Positions 23,857-32,261 of a stretch of DNA of 64,000 nt are shown here, piece by piece. Within the stretch, counting starts at the first letter, position 1. Each line of letters begins with the position of its first letter. The stretch comes from Pseudomonadota bacterium (GTDB lineage Bacteria > Pseudomonadota > Alphaproteobacteria > Rhizobiales > Tepidamorphaceae). Under the pieces are notes generated by a model. It had not been told where the DNA came from, searched no databases, and saw nothing but the letters and a program-made list of their open reading frames with translations. The translations under genes were made by a program, and so were the position numbers. Location of the stretch: NCBI GenBank assembly GCA_023458595.1, contig JAEWYT010000049.1, forward strand, positions 3,319 to 67,318, written 5' to 3'.

Positions 23857-24942
23857 TCAATAGGCCTGCATCAGCCATGCTCCGCCCGCCTCGAACAGGT
23901 CGACGCCCGCGCCCGAAAGGCGGGCGGGCAGGGCCTCGATGCTGCCGGTGAACCAGATCACGACATTCGCCTCGCTGCCGGTCATGCCCTCGACGGCGAG
24001 GCCGTTGACCGCGCCGCTCGTCTCGAGCCGGCGCTTCAGCGCCTCCCAATCCTCCGGTCCGCCCGCCAGCAGGACGCGCACGGGAAGGCTGTTGCCGAGC
24101 GCAAGGCCGATCGTGCCCTTGCCCATCGCCACGCTTTTCCAGCGCTCGGCGAGGATGTCGGCGACCGTTCTCGCCGCCGCCTCCAGGCCGCCCTTCGGCA
24201 CCTCCACGGTTAGATCTATCGGCCCCGCAGCGTCTTCGCCGCTCAGGCCCAGCAGCATCCCCTCCCCGCCGGAAGTCCGGTCGAGCCTGGCGATCACGGC
24301 CGAATGCGCCCTGTAGCGGACGCGGAACTCGCCGAGCGTCAGATAGTCGCCTTCGATGAGCCTGTCGTGCCGGGCGGCCATGTCCTGCGCGGTGTTCACG
24401 GGCAGGCGGACCGGCGTCAGGCGGTCCTCCATGTCGATGGCGGCGAGCGCCGTCGACCACTCCCGCGCCTCCTCCCACCAGTGCTCCGCGCCGTCCGTGA
24501 CGACCACGGGGATGAGCAGGACGGCGGGCGCGGGCTGGTCGACGACTCCGATGCCGTGCCGCGCCAGGAAGCCGCGCACGAGCATGGGCGAGTAGGTCAT
24601 GGCGAAGGTCGCGGAGTAGCCGGTCGTGCCGACCTGCTCGGCCGAGTTCTCGTAGCTCGACAGCAGGTGTTCCGCCGTTTCGGCCGAGATCCCGGGGGGG
24701 TCCCCGTTGGCCGCGACGCGGCGCAGGACCTTGCCGGCCGACAGGACCAGCGCCTCGTCGAGCGCCTTCCTCTTGGCCGCCACGGCGTCCCCGGCGATCG
24801 CCGAAACCCTAATGTCGGCAACCAGATAGGGGTCGAACCGATCGGCGAGGGCCTGCGCGGCGGCCGGCATCGGCTGCCAAAGGCACAGGAGCATCCCCGC
24901 GAGGGCGCGATGCCGCCGTATCGAATCGAGGCCGAGGACCAT
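23857..24942 (-). CDS. DUF2066 domain protein, exported
   Basis: 361 aa from ATG 24942. Begins with a signal-peptide-like stretch (RRHRALAGMLLCLW ... AAAQA). The mature part matches the DUF2066 layout: VADIRVSAIAGDAVAAKRKALDEAL, a motif YSATFAMTYSPMLVRGFLA and a C-terminal segment with ANVVIWFTGSIEALPARL. The family has no known biochemical role; it is regularly found beside purM and this phosphatidyltransferase in Rhizobiales. An upstream ATG at 24960 is possible. Function unknown. Confidence 0.8.
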   Translation of the reverse strand: MVLGLDSIRRHRALAGMLLCLWQPMPAAAQALADRFDPYLVADIRVSAIAGDAVAAKRKALDEALVLSAGKVLRRVAANGDPPGISAETAEHLLSSYENSAEQVGTTGYSATFAMTYSPMLVRGFLARHGIGVVDQPAPAVLLIPVVVTDGAEHWWEEAREWSTALAAIDMEDRLTPVRLPVNTAQDMAARHDRLIEGDYLTLGEFRVRYRAHSAVIARLDRTSGGEGMLLGLSGEDAAGPIDLTVEVPKGGLEAAARTVADILAERWKSVAMGKGTIGLALGNSLPVRVLLAGGPEDWEALKRRLETSGAVNGLAVEGMTGSEANVVIWFTGSIEALPARLSGAGVDLFEAGGAWLMQAY

Positions 24943-25031
24943 GGTCCCAGTCGCGCCCATTCGCGACGCCCGCGCAAGTGGCCTCGCCGGGTTCGCCCAA
25001 AGGCCGCTTCCCCGCCGCCCAATACCCGCCC

Positions 25032-25066
25032 CCGCGTCGCCCGGCATTCCCCCCGGGGCGACGCGG
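25032..25066 (-). terminator. strong 11-bp GC hairpin after the FAD oxidase gene
   Basis: CCGCGTCGCCC (25032..25042) pairs perfectly with GGGCGACGCGG (25056..25066) around a 13-nt loop. It lies 12 nt past the oxidase stop. There is no T run, so termination may be partial or the hairpin may protect the mRNA 3' end. Confidence 0.5.
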
Positions 25067-25077
25067 CGGCGAATATT

Positions 25078-26496
25078 TCACTGCGGCCGTATGTTCTGGT
25101 TCATCCGGAAGCGGTTCTGCGGATCCCAGCGCTTCTTCACCTGGACCAGCCGGCCGAAATTGTCGCCGTAGACCTTTTCGATCCGGTCGGGCTCGTCGGC
25201 CGGGATGAAGTTGACGTAGCCGGAGCCGGTCGCGTAGGGGGCCGCGGCCTTGAACAGGGCCCGCGCCCACTCGACGCATTCGGTGTCCTGCTGCGGTTCG
25301 CGCCACCTGGTGTGGACGTTCATGACGAAATGCGCGTTCCGCGTCGGGTAGGCGGTCGCGTCGGCGGCCACCCGTTCCATGGCGCCGCCGACATGGGCGA
25401 TGAACACCTCGCACTCCGGCCCGGGCAGATGCGAGACCGCGTCGGCGACGACCTCGATCGCCTCGTCCGAAAGCTCGGTGAAATCGTGGGTCTTCCAGTA
25501 GTTGCGGGCGCCGGGCGTCAGCAACGGATCGAACGCGGCCTGCCAGCCGACGAAGGGATGGGGGCCGAGCACGTCGGCGATCGGATCGCCGAGGGCGCGC
25601 AACGCCGCGGTCGCCTTCTCGCCGTCCTCATTCGAGCCGGCGTAGCACGCCGCGAAAATCAGGACTTCGCGGCCATGCCACTGCTCGGGAATGAACGGCA
25701 GCGGCGGGGCCTTGCGCATCACGGCCCAGACCGTCAGCTCGTCGGGAGCGTCCGCCACGACCCGCCGATACTCCTTCAGCAGCTCCTTGCCCCGGTCGAA
25801 GGGGTGGACGATCAGGCCGGAGAACACCTCCGGCCCGACGGGATGAAGCGCGAACTCGAACGAGGTGACGATGCCGAAATTGCCCCCGCCGCCCCGGATC
25901 GCCCAGAACAGATCGGGATTCTCGGCCTCGCTGGCCGTGACGAAATCACCGGAAGCGGTGACGACGTCGGCGGAGACGAGGTTGTCGACGGTCAGTCCGA
26001 ACGGGCGCGTGAGCCAGCCGAATCCGCCGCCGAGCGTCAAACCGGCGATACCGGTCGTCGAATTGATGCCGGTCGGGACCGCGAGGCCATGGGCCTGCGT
26101 CTCCTTGTCCACGTCGGCGAGCGTCGCGCCCGGTCCGACCCAGGCCCGCCGCGCCTTCGGATCGACGCGGACGGACTTCATCGGCGAGAGGTCGATGAGG
26201 ACGCCGCCGTCGGCGACCGCGTTGCCGGCGATGTTGTGGCCGCCGCCGCGAACCGCGATGCCCAGCCCGCGGGCGTTCGCGAACCGCACCGCCTGCGCGA
26301 CGTCGGCGGCGCCGGCACACCGCACCGCAACGTCCGGAAAACGATCGATCATCGCGTTCCAGATCGTGCGCGCATCGTCATAGCCGTCGTCGCCCAGGCT
26401 GCAGGCCCGGCCGCGCAGGCCCGAGTTCAGTTGCTCCAGATCCTCCGGCGGCACCGCGACCCGGGACGGGTCGGCCTTTTGCGTGCTGATTGCCAT
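25078..26496 (-). CDS. FAD-linked oxidase, berberine-bridge type
   Basis: 472 aa. The N-terminal FAD-binding (PCMH) domain has AVRGGGHNIAGNAVADGG, whose His is the likely 8-alpha FAD attachment point, and STTGIAGLTLGGGFGWLTR. The C-terminal BBE segment is YVNFIPADEPDRIEKVYG followed by KKRWDPQNRFRMNQNIRP. The second, cysteinyl FAD link of plant enzymes is not seen, so the FAD is probably held by one bond. Substrate unknown; sugars, alcohols or aromatic metabolites are possible. GGAGG lies just upstream of ATG 26496. It is divergent from an HxlR regulator, its likely controller. Confidence 0.88.
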   Translation of the reverse strand: MAISTQKADPSRVAVPPEDLEQLNSGLRGRACSLGDDGYDDARTIWNAMIDRFPDVAVRCAGAADVAQAVRFANARGLGIAVRGGGHNIAGNAVADGGVLIDLSPMKSVRVDPKARRAWVGPGATLADVDKETQAHGLAVPTGINSTTGIAGLTLGGGFGWLTRPFGLTVDNLVSADVVTASGDFVTASEAENPDLFWAIRGGGGNFGIVTSFEFALHPVGPEVFSGLIVHPFDRGKELLKEYRRVVADAPDELTVWAVMRKAPPLPFIPEQWHGREVLIFAACYAGSNEDGEKATAALRALGDPIADVLGPHPFVGWQAAFDPLLTPGARNYWKTHDFTELSDEAIEVVADAVSHLPGPECEVFIAHVGGAMERVAADATAYPTRNAHFVMNVHTRWREPQQDTECVEWARALFKAAAPYATGSGYVNFIPADEPDRIEKVYGDNFGRLVQVKKRWDPQNRFRMNQNIRPQ

Positions 26497-26688
26497 TTTA
26501 GTTCCTCCTCCTACTATCGATCCGTTTCGTGCCTCACGGCGTTGCCGCTGAGGGCCTTACGGATTGCAGCGTGTAAGAGAGTGCGGCGACGCCCGGTCGG
26601 CAACTCCACGACCTGTACTGCCCGCAGCCGCGCCGCGATCCGCCGCTTCTCGCAACCCCTCGGCCGCAGTCGAAGGAGATTCGGTGCC
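26497..26688. promoter_or_regulatory. divergent control region between FAD oxidase and HxlR regulator
   Basis: 192 nt with ribosome sites at both ends (GGAGGAGG for the oxidase, AAGGAGA for the regulator). ATCCGT (26520..26525) and ACGGAT (26559..26564) form a spaced inverted repeat near the oxidase start that might be an operator. No convincing -35/-10 pair was found by eye. Confidence 0.4.
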
Positions 26689-27381
26689 ATGAAAGAGAGC
26701 TACAAGCAGTTCTGCCCGGTCGCGATGGCAGCAGAGATCGTGTGCACGCGCTGGACGCCGCTCATCCTGCGGGAACTGGTCTCCGGCAGTACCCGGTTCA
26801 ACGACCTGCGCCGGGGCCTGCCGAAGATTTCCCCAACGCTTCTGTCCAAACGGCTGAAACAGCTCGAGGAATGCGGCGTGATCCGGCGGGAGCGGGGGTC
26901 CGGGGAGGAAACCCATGCCTACCGCCTCACTCCGGCGGGCGAGGAGCTGAAGACCGTCGTCTTCGACCTCGGCATCTGGGGACAGCGCTGGATCGAGGCG
27001 CAGAGCTCGCTGAAGAACCTCGACCCCTCGCTTCTCATGTGGGACATGCGCCGCAATATCGACCCCACGCCGATGCCGTCTCGCCGCTGCGTGATACAGA
27101 TTGTGTACCCCGAGCTGTCGCCGGGCGACCGGCACTGGTGGCTGGTCGTGGAAGGGCGCGAGACCGACCTCTGCAAGGTCGATCCCGGCTTCGACGTCGA
27201 TCTCTACGTGTCGACCGATCTGCGCACGATGACGGCGATCTGGATGGGCATAACGACCGTGCAGGACGAGGTCCGCGCGAGGCGCCTTCACCTCACCGGC
27301 GACGCCGCCATCAAGAGCGCAATGCAGCAATGGCTCGGGCTCAGCCCGTTTGCGGGCGAAGCCAAGCGCGTGGCGCACTGA
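26689..27381 (+). CDS. HxlR-family transcriptional regulator with C-terminal SCP2-like domain
   Basis: 230 aa. Residues ~9..95 are an HxlR winged helix: CPVAMAAEIVCTRWTPLILREL, FNDLRRGLPKISPTLLSKRL (recognition helix), ECGVIRRER and YRLTPAGEEL. The rest (~110..230) looks like a sterol-carrier (SCP2)-type ligand pocket, with DVDLYVSTDLRTMTAIWMG. Such two-domain HxlR proteins may sense a small hydrophobic ligand. ATG 26689 has AAGGAGA 9 nt upstream. It is divergent from the FAD oxidase gene and probably controls it. Confidence 0.88.
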   Translation: MKESYKQFCPVAMAAEIVCTRWTPLILRELVSGSTRFNDLRRGLPKISPTLLSKRLKQLEECGVIRRERGSGEETHAYRLTPAGEELKTVVFDLGIWGQRWIEAQSSLKNLDPSLLMWDMRRNIDPTPMPSRRCVIQIVYPELSPGDRHWWLVVEGRETDLCKVDPGFDVDLYVSTDLRTMTAIWMGITTVQDEVRARRLHLTGDAAIKSAMQQWLGLSPFAGEAKRVAH

Positions 27382-27466
27382 CCGCACGGGCTGTTGACAC
27401 GGGCAGGGAGCCGCTTGCCTTTCCCGCCGGGTTCGTTTGTATGGCGAAAACGCGAGGGAGATCCGA

Positions 27467-28543
27467 TTGAGCGGACAGGACGCACGCGCCGGCGGGGGCG
27501 TCAGCTATGCCGACGCCGGCGTCGACATCGGGGCCGGCAACGCATTCGTCGACGCCATCAAGCCGCTGGTGAAATCGACGGCGCGCTCCGGAGCCGACGC
27601 GGAAATCGGCGGGTTCGGCGGCGTCTTCGATCTGAAAGCGGCGGGATTCGCCGATCCGCTGCTGGTCGCCGCCAACGACGGGGTCGGCACCAAGGTCAAG
27701 ATCGCGATCGAGACGGGCATCCACGACACGGTCGGCATCGATCTCGTCGCGATGTGCGTCAACGATCTCGTCGTCCAGGGCGCCGAGCCGCTGTTCTTCC
27801 TCGACTACTACGCCGCGGGGAAGCTCGATCCGGCCGTCGGCTACGGCATCGTCAAGGGCATCGCGGAGGGCTGCAGGCAGGCGGGCTGCGCCCTGATCGG
27901 CGGCGAGACGGCCGAGATGCCCGGCCTCTACGCCGGGGGCGACTACGATCTCGCGGGCTTCTCGGTCGGCGCCGTCGAGCGCGAAAGGCTGCTGCCGCGC
28001 GCTGACGTCGCGGAAGGCGACGTTCTGCTGGCGCTCGCCTCGTCGGGCGTCCATTCCAACGGCTTCTCGCTCGTTCGAAAGATCGTTGCCGACGCGGGCC
28101 TCAAGTGGACCGATCCGGCGCCGTTCGCCGAAGGCCGCGCGCTCGGCGCGGCCCTGCTGACGCCGACGCGGATCTACGTCAAGCCGGTGCTGGGTGCGAT
28201 CGGGAAGACCGGCGCGGTCAAGGCGCTCGCGCACATCACCGGCGGAGGCCTGACCGAGAACCTGCCGCGCGTCCTGCCGACGGCCCTTGTCGCCGAGATC
28301 GATCTGAGCGGCTTCGACCTGCCGCCGGTGTTCCGCTGGCTCGCCGACACGGCGTCGATCGAGGAAGGGGAGATGCTGCGCACCTTCAACTGCGGCGTCG
28401 GCATGGTGGCCGTCGTCGCGGCGGACAAGGCGGAAGAGGCGGCCGAAGCGCTGCGCGGGGCCGGCGAGGCCGTCTGGCGGCTCGGCCGGCTCGTCGCGGG
28501 CGACGGGCCCGCCGTGCGCTACACCGGGAGCCTCTCGCGGTGA
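27467..28543 (+). CDS. purM: phosphoribosylformylglycinamidine cyclo-ligase (AIR synthetase)
   Basis: 358 aa. Fifth step of purine synthesis: FGAM plus ATP gives AIR. Family motifs: YADAGVDIGAGNAFVDAI, GFGGVFDLKAAGF, VAANDGVGTKVKIA, GIDLVAMCVNDLVVQGAEPLFF (split here), LIGGETAEMPG, ASSGVHSNGFSLVRK, and HITGGGLTENLPRVLP. The start is TTG 27467 with GAGGGAG 6 nt upstream; an in-frame TTG at 27437 lacks one. Overlaps purN by 4 nt. In related genomes purM borders DUF2066; here the FAD oxidase/HxlR pair lies between. Confidence 0.96.
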   Translation: MSGQDARAGGGVSYADAGVDIGAGNAFVDAIKPLVKSTARSGADAEIGGFGGVFDLKAAGFADPLLVAANDGVGTKVKIAIETGIHDTVGIDLVAMCVNDLVVQGAEPLFFLDYYAAGKLDPAVGYGIVKGIAEGCRQAGCALIGGETAEMPGLYAGGDYDLAGFSVGAVERERLLPRADVAEGDVLLALASSGVHSNGFSLVRKIVADAGLKWTDPAPFAEGRALGAALLTPTRIYVKPVLGAIGKTGAVKALAHITGGGLTENLPRVLPTALVAEIDLSGFDLPPVFRWLADTASIEEGEMLRTFNCGVGMVAVVAADKAEEAAEALRGAGEAVWRLGRLVAGDGPAVRYTGSLSR

Positions 28544-29199
28544 ACGGGCGCGTTCCGGTCGCCGTCCTGATCTCCGGGCGCGGCAGCAACATGGCCGCGC
28601 TGATCGAGGCGTGCCGGGACCCCGACTATCCGGCGGAAATCGTCCTCGTCATCTCCAACAACGCCGACGCCAAGGGGCTGGAGACCGCCGCCGCGGCCGG
28701 CATCGCCACGCGGGTGATCGCTTTCCAGGGCAAGGGCAGCCGCAAGGCCTTCGAGGACGCGGCGAACGAAGCGCTCGAGGAGGCCGAGGTCGAATACATC
28801 TGCCTTGCCGGATTCATGCGGCTTCTGAGCGCGGAGTTCGTCGACCTCTGGCGCGACCGGATCATCAACATCCACCCCTCGCTGCTGCCGTCCTTCCCCG
28901 GCCTCGACACGCACGAACGCGCCCTCCAGGCCGGCGTCAGGATCACCGGGTGCACCGTGCATTTCGTCCGCGCGGAGATGGACAACGGGCCGATCATCGC
29001 CCAGGTCGCGGTGCCGGTCTCCAGCCGCGACACGGCCGACACGCTCGCCGCGCGCGTGCTGAAGCACGAGCACCGGATCTACCCGCTGGCGCTCGCGCTG
29101 GTCGCTTCGGGACAGGCGCGGATCGCCGGAGACCGCGTCATCGTCGACGACGACATGGCGGACCTGCCGGCGCTCGCCGTGCCGCCGGTCCGCGCCTGA
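28540..29199 (+). CDS. purN: phosphoribosylglycinamide formyltransferase
   Basis: 219 aa. Adds a formyl group from 10-formyl-THF to GAR in purine synthesis. Motifs: VLISGRGSNMAALIEA at the start (phosphate loop), the catalytic region NIHPSLLPSFPGLDTHERAL, GCTVHFVRAEMDNGPIIAQ and the terminal LALVASGQARI. Starts at GTG 28540, overlapping the purM stop as GTGA, so translation is coupled. Length is normal. Confidence 0.96.
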   Translation: MNGRVPVAVLISGRGSNMAALIEACRDPDYPAEIVLVISNNADAKGLETAAAAGIATRVIAFQGKGSRKAFEDAANEALEEAEVEYICLAGFMRLLSAEFVDLWRDRIINIHPSLLPSFPGLDTHERALQAGVRITGCTVHFVRAEMDNGPIIAQVAVPVSSRDTADTLAARVLKHEHRIYPLALALVASGQARIAGDRVIVDDDMADLPALAVPPVRA

Positions 29200-29205
29200 T
29201 CCGGC

Positions 29206-29538
29206 CTACTGGCAGGAGGCCCAGGCGCTGTCCCACCGGCCCTTGACCGCCGAGGTCGGCTTCTTCCACTTGGCGATACCGGCCATCTCGTCCTGGCTCA
29301 GTTCCTTGACGAGCCTGGATGCCGCGCATTTGCACGTGTCGACGTAGGTGCCGTACTGGCCGTGCTTGCTCGATTCCTGCAGCACGCAGTAGTCGACCAG
29401 GGCGATACGCGCGCCCTCGTCCGGCGGAAGCTGCGGCGCCTGCTGCGCGACCGCCTGAAAGGCGAACGCCGCGACCGCCGGCCCCGCAAGCGCCAAGAGG
29501 CGCGCAAAACGCAATTCCCCAGCACCGAACCGCATCAT
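29206..29538 (-). CDS. small secreted cysteine-containing protein, unknown
   Basis: 110 aa. Signal peptide (MMRFGAGELRFARLLALAG ... FQAVAQ) followed by a ~80-residue mature part with four cysteines (DYCVLQES, DTCKCAASR and the last residue but none after WASCQ), which could form two periplasmic disulfides. GGGAG lies 5 nt before ATG 29538; an earlier ATG at 29562 lacks a ribosome site. Convergent with purN, 6 nt apart. I do not recognise the family. Confidence 0.7.
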   Translation of the reverse strand: MMRFGAGELRFARLLALAGPAVAAFAFQAVAQQAPQLPPDEGARIALVDYCVLQESSKHGQYGTYVDTCKCAASRLVKELSQDEMAGIAKWKKPTSAVKGRWDSAWASCQ

Positions 29539-29582
29539 CCGGTCTCCCAGTCTCCAGTCCATGAAGTAATTTAGCTAGCTTA

Positions 29583-31673
29583 TCAGACGGCCCCGCGCAG
29601 CCAAACACGGTTGTCGTGGAATGCTGCACCGCCATATGGCGCTGCCGGATCGGCTCCGGTCAAGGTGTTGATGCCCTTTCCGTCGGCGAAGGCGTCGTTC
29701 GGCCACAATCCCTCCGAAATCAGCACCCCCCGGCAGACGCCGTCGAAGAGGCGGGCGTGCAACCGGATCTCGCCGCGCCGGTTTCCCATCCGCACGAAAT
29801 CGCCGTCGGAAATGCCGAGGCCCGCGGCGTCGTCGGGATGGATCATCACCTCGGGCCGGCCTTCCTGCTTTCGCGACGTCGGCGTCTCGTTGAAGGTGGA
29901 GTTCAGGAACCGCCGGGCCGGAGAGGTGGCGAGCCGGAACGGGTGCTCGGCGTCGGCGTCCTCGATCACGGCGAAGTGGTCCGGCAGCTCGGGCATCGCC
30001 TGCCACGGCCCCATCGGCCCGTCGTTCGGCGCGGCGACCGCGGTCCAGTCCGGGCTGAAGCGGAACTTGCCGTCCGGATAGGCGAAGCCGCCGATGTAGT
30101 GGGCGGCTTCGAAGTCAGGCTGCAGATCGAGCCAGCGATTCGCCTCGAGCTCTTCGATCGTTCCGTAGCCGGACGCCTTCAGCATCCAGTCGACGTGCTC
30201 GCGCGCGCTCATGGCGAAGCCGGGGTGCTCGGCGCCGAGCCGTCTGGCGAGCTCGACGTGGACGAAATGGTTCTCGCGCGCCTCCCCCGGCGCGTCGACG
30301 ACCTTGGGGCCGAATATCAGGTACTGGTGGCCGCCGCCCTTGTAGATGTCGTCGTGCTCCAGGAACATCGTCGCCGGCAAGACGATGTCGGCCATCGCCG
30401 CCGTCTCGGTCATGAACTGCTCGTGGACGCAGACGAACAGGTCGTCGCGGGCGAAGCCGGCCTTCACAAGGTCCTGCTCGGGGGCGACGGAGACCGGGTT
30501 GGTGTTCTGGGTCAGCAGCGCGGTGACCGGCGGTCCTCCGCGCATGGCCTCGCGATCGCCGGTCAGGATCGGGCCGATGCGCGACTGGTCGAGCATGCGG
30601 ATCGAGGGGTCGCGCACGTCGCCGCCCTCGATCATCGTCTTGTTCAGGCGGTAGATCGCGCCGTTGTTGTGGAAGGCGCCGCCGCCCTCGTACTTCCACG
30701 CGCCCGTCACCGCGGCGATGCAGGAGGCGGCGTGCATGTTGGCGGCGCCGTTGCGGCTGCGCGAGAAGCCGTAGCCGAGGCGGAAATAGGTCTTCTTCGT
30801 CTCGCCGACGAGCCTAGCGAACTCCTCGATCCGGCCGGCCGGCAATCCCGTTATGGCCGCGCCCCATTCTGGCGTGCGCGCCTCCAGATGCGCTTCCAGA
30901 TCGCGCGGGCGGTCGGTGTAGCTGTCCAGATATTCCCGATCGGCATATCCGTCGCGGAAGAGAACGTGCATGACCGCGCAGGCGAGCGCCCCGTCGGTGC
31001 CGGGCTTCAGGAGCATCGGCATGTCGGCCTGGCGCATGGTATCGTTCATGTAGACGTCGACGGCGGCGATCTTCGCCCCGCGCGTCTTGCGCGCCTTGAC
31101 CGCGTGGGTCATCACGTTGACCTGCGTGGAGACCGGATTGGTGCCCCAGATGACGACCAGATCGGACTTCGCCATCTCGCGCGGGTCGGGGCCGGCGAGC
31201 TTGCCGGTGCCGGCGATGTAGCCGGTCCAGGCCATGTTGGTGCAGATCGTGTCGAACTGGCCGGAATAGCGCTTGGCATGGCGCAGGCGGTGGATGCCGT
31301 CGCGCTGCACGAGGCCCATGGTGCCGGCGTAGAAATAGGGCCAGACCGCCTCGCCGCCATGGCGGCGCTCCGCCTCCAGGAACTTCTCCGCGACGATGTC
31401 GAGCGCGTCCTCCCACGAGATCCGCTCGAAGTCGCCACCGCCCTTGGCACCCTTGCGCCGCAGGGGATGAAGGAGGCGGTCTGGATGATGGATGCGCTCG
31501 GCGTAGCGGGCGACCTTCTCGCAGATGACGCCGGCGGTATAGGCGTTGTCGCGGGCGCCGCGGACGCGGCCGATCGTATGGCTGTCGATCAGCTCGACAT
31601 CGAGGGCGCAGGTCGACGGGCAGTCGTGCGGGCAGGCCGAAAAGCCGATCCGGGGGGCGAGCGGCTTGTTCAT
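29583..31673 (-). CDS. molybdopterin oxidoreductase, formate dehydrogenase/thiosulfate reductase type
   Basis: 696 aa. A Mo-bisMGD enzyme of the DMSO reductase superfamily. An N-terminal 4Fe-4S domain has cysteines in FSACPHDCPSTCALD and GVICEKVAR. The Mo domains have GLVQRDGIHRLRHAKRYSG, then a candidate Mo-ligand Cys in DTICTNMAW, DLVVIWGTNPVSTQ, ADIVLPATMFLEHDD, and the C-terminal MGD-binding segment (DGDFVRMGNRRGEI). No Tat signal is seen, so it probably acts in the cytoplasm. No Fe-S or membrane partner gene is adjacent. GGAGGAGA precedes ATG 31673. Substrate is unknown. Confidence 0.87.
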   Translation of the reverse strand: MNKPLAPRIGFSACPHDCPSTCALDVELIDSHTIGRVRGARDNAYTAGVICEKVARYAERIHHPDRLLHPLRRKGAKGGGDFERISWEDALDIVAEKFLEAERRHGGEAVWPYFYAGTMGLVQRDGIHRLRHAKRYSGQFDTICTNMAWTGYIAGTGKLAGPDPREMAKSDLVVIWGTNPVSTQVNVMTHAVKARKTRGAKIAAVDVYMNDTMRQADMPMLLKPGTDGALACAVMHVLFRDGYADREYLDSYTDRPRDLEAHLEARTPEWGAAITGLPAGRIEEFARLVGETKKTYFRLGYGFSRSRNGAANMHAASCIAAVTGAWKYEGGGAFHNNGAIYRLNKTMIEGGDVRDPSIRMLDQSRIGPILTGDREAMRGGPPVTALLTQNTNPVSVAPEQDLVKAGFARDDLFVCVHEQFMTETAAMADIVLPATMFLEHDDIYKGGGHQYLIFGPKVVDAPGEARENHFVHVELARRLGAEHPGFAMSAREHVDWMLKASGYGTIEELEANRWLDLQPDFEAAHYIGGFAYPDGKFRFSPDWTAVAAPNDGPMGPWQAMPELPDHFAVIEDADAEHPFRLATSPARRFLNSTFNETPTSRKQEGRPEVMIHPDDAAGLGISDGDFVRMGNRRGEIRLHARLFDGVCRGVLISEGLWPNDAFADGKGINTLTGADPAAPYGGAAFHDNRVWLRGAV

Positions 31674-31721
31674 CGCGGGTCTCTCCTCCTGGCAGGACGG
31701 CAAACGGTAATTGGCGGCCTT

Positions 31722-31752
31722 GGAAAAGAAAAGGCCGGCCAAACGGCCGGCC
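31722..31752 (-). terminator. intrinsic terminator of ndk
   Basis: GGCCGGCC (31745..31752), loop GTTT on the minus strand, GGCCGGCC (31733..31740), then the minus-strand tail TTTTCTTTTCC (31732..31722). An 8-bp GC stem with a T-rich tail 28 nt after the ndk stop is a textbook arrangement. Confidence 0.85.
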
Positions 31753-31780
31753 CCTCGTCGAAGCGAGCGGGGAACGGCCG

Positions 31781-32203
31781 TCAGCCGACGATCTCCTCGG
31801 GCCGGAAGCACAGGGCGATCTCGCCCTTCGCGTTCTCGGCGCTGTCGGAGCCGTGCACCGAATTGCGCTCGATGTTCTCGGCGAATTCCTTGCGGATCGT
31901 GCCCGGCGCGGCGTCCTTCGGGTTGGTCGCGCCCATCACCTCGCGGTTCTTGGCGACCGCGCCCTCGCCTTCCAGCACCTGCAGGACGATCGGGCCGGAC
32001 GTCATGAAGGCGACCAGGTCGTCGAAGAAGGGCCGCTCCTTGTGGACGGCGTAGAAGGCCTCGGCGTCGGCCTTCGACCACCTGGCGCGCTTCTGGGCGA
32101 CCACGCGCAGGCCGGCACTCTCCAGCTTGTCGACGATCTTGCCGGTGATGTTCCGCGCCGTGGCGTCGGGCTTGATGATGGAAAGTGTGCGCTCGATCGC
32201 CAT
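31781..32203 (-). CDS. ndk: nucleoside diphosphate kinase
   Basis: 140 aa, the standard size. It transfers the terminal phosphate from ATP to other nucleoside diphosphates. The start is AIERTLSIIKPDATARN, and the phosphorylated His is H117 in IERNSVHGSDSAENA. Fold-stabilising Lys11 and Glu (RPEE) positions look normal. ATG 32203 was chosen over longer frames because it matches the family N-terminus. A promoter (32262..32290) and terminator (31722..31752) make it a single-gene unit. Confidence 0.97.
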   Translation of the reverse strand: MAIERTLSIIKPDATARNITGKIVDKLESAGLRVVAQKRARWSKADAEAFYAVHKERPFFDDLVAFMTSGPIVLQVLEGEGAVAKNREVMGATNPKDAAPGTIRKEFAENIERNSVHGSDSAENAKGEIALCFRPEEIVG

Positions 32204-32261
32204 GTCGGCTCGACCTCGTCTGCTCATGTTGGGATTTGCCGGATACCGGCGCGTGGCGCGG

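Noticed and set aside
24304..27381. A 1025-codon open frame on the + strand
   Set aside because: Most of it is antisense to DUF2066 and the FAD oxidase, with low-complexity Arg/Gly/Ala composition caused by high GC. Only the last 230 codons are real (HxlR regulator, 26689..27381).
27394..27422. purM promoter with perfect TTGACA
   Set aside because: TTGACA at 27394..27399 has no acceptable -10 at 16-18 nt spacing (GCCTTT), so I did not list it. It may still contribute to a promoter of another type.
28105..28539. A longer purN reaching back into purM
   Set aside because: The extra codons are antiparallel-frame noise inside purM. The GTGA overlap at 28540 gives the proper family N-terminus.
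29583..31673. Selenocysteine codon in the molybdopterin oxidoreductase
   Set aside because: No in-frame TGA occurs in the frame; the likely Mo ligand is an ordinary Cys.
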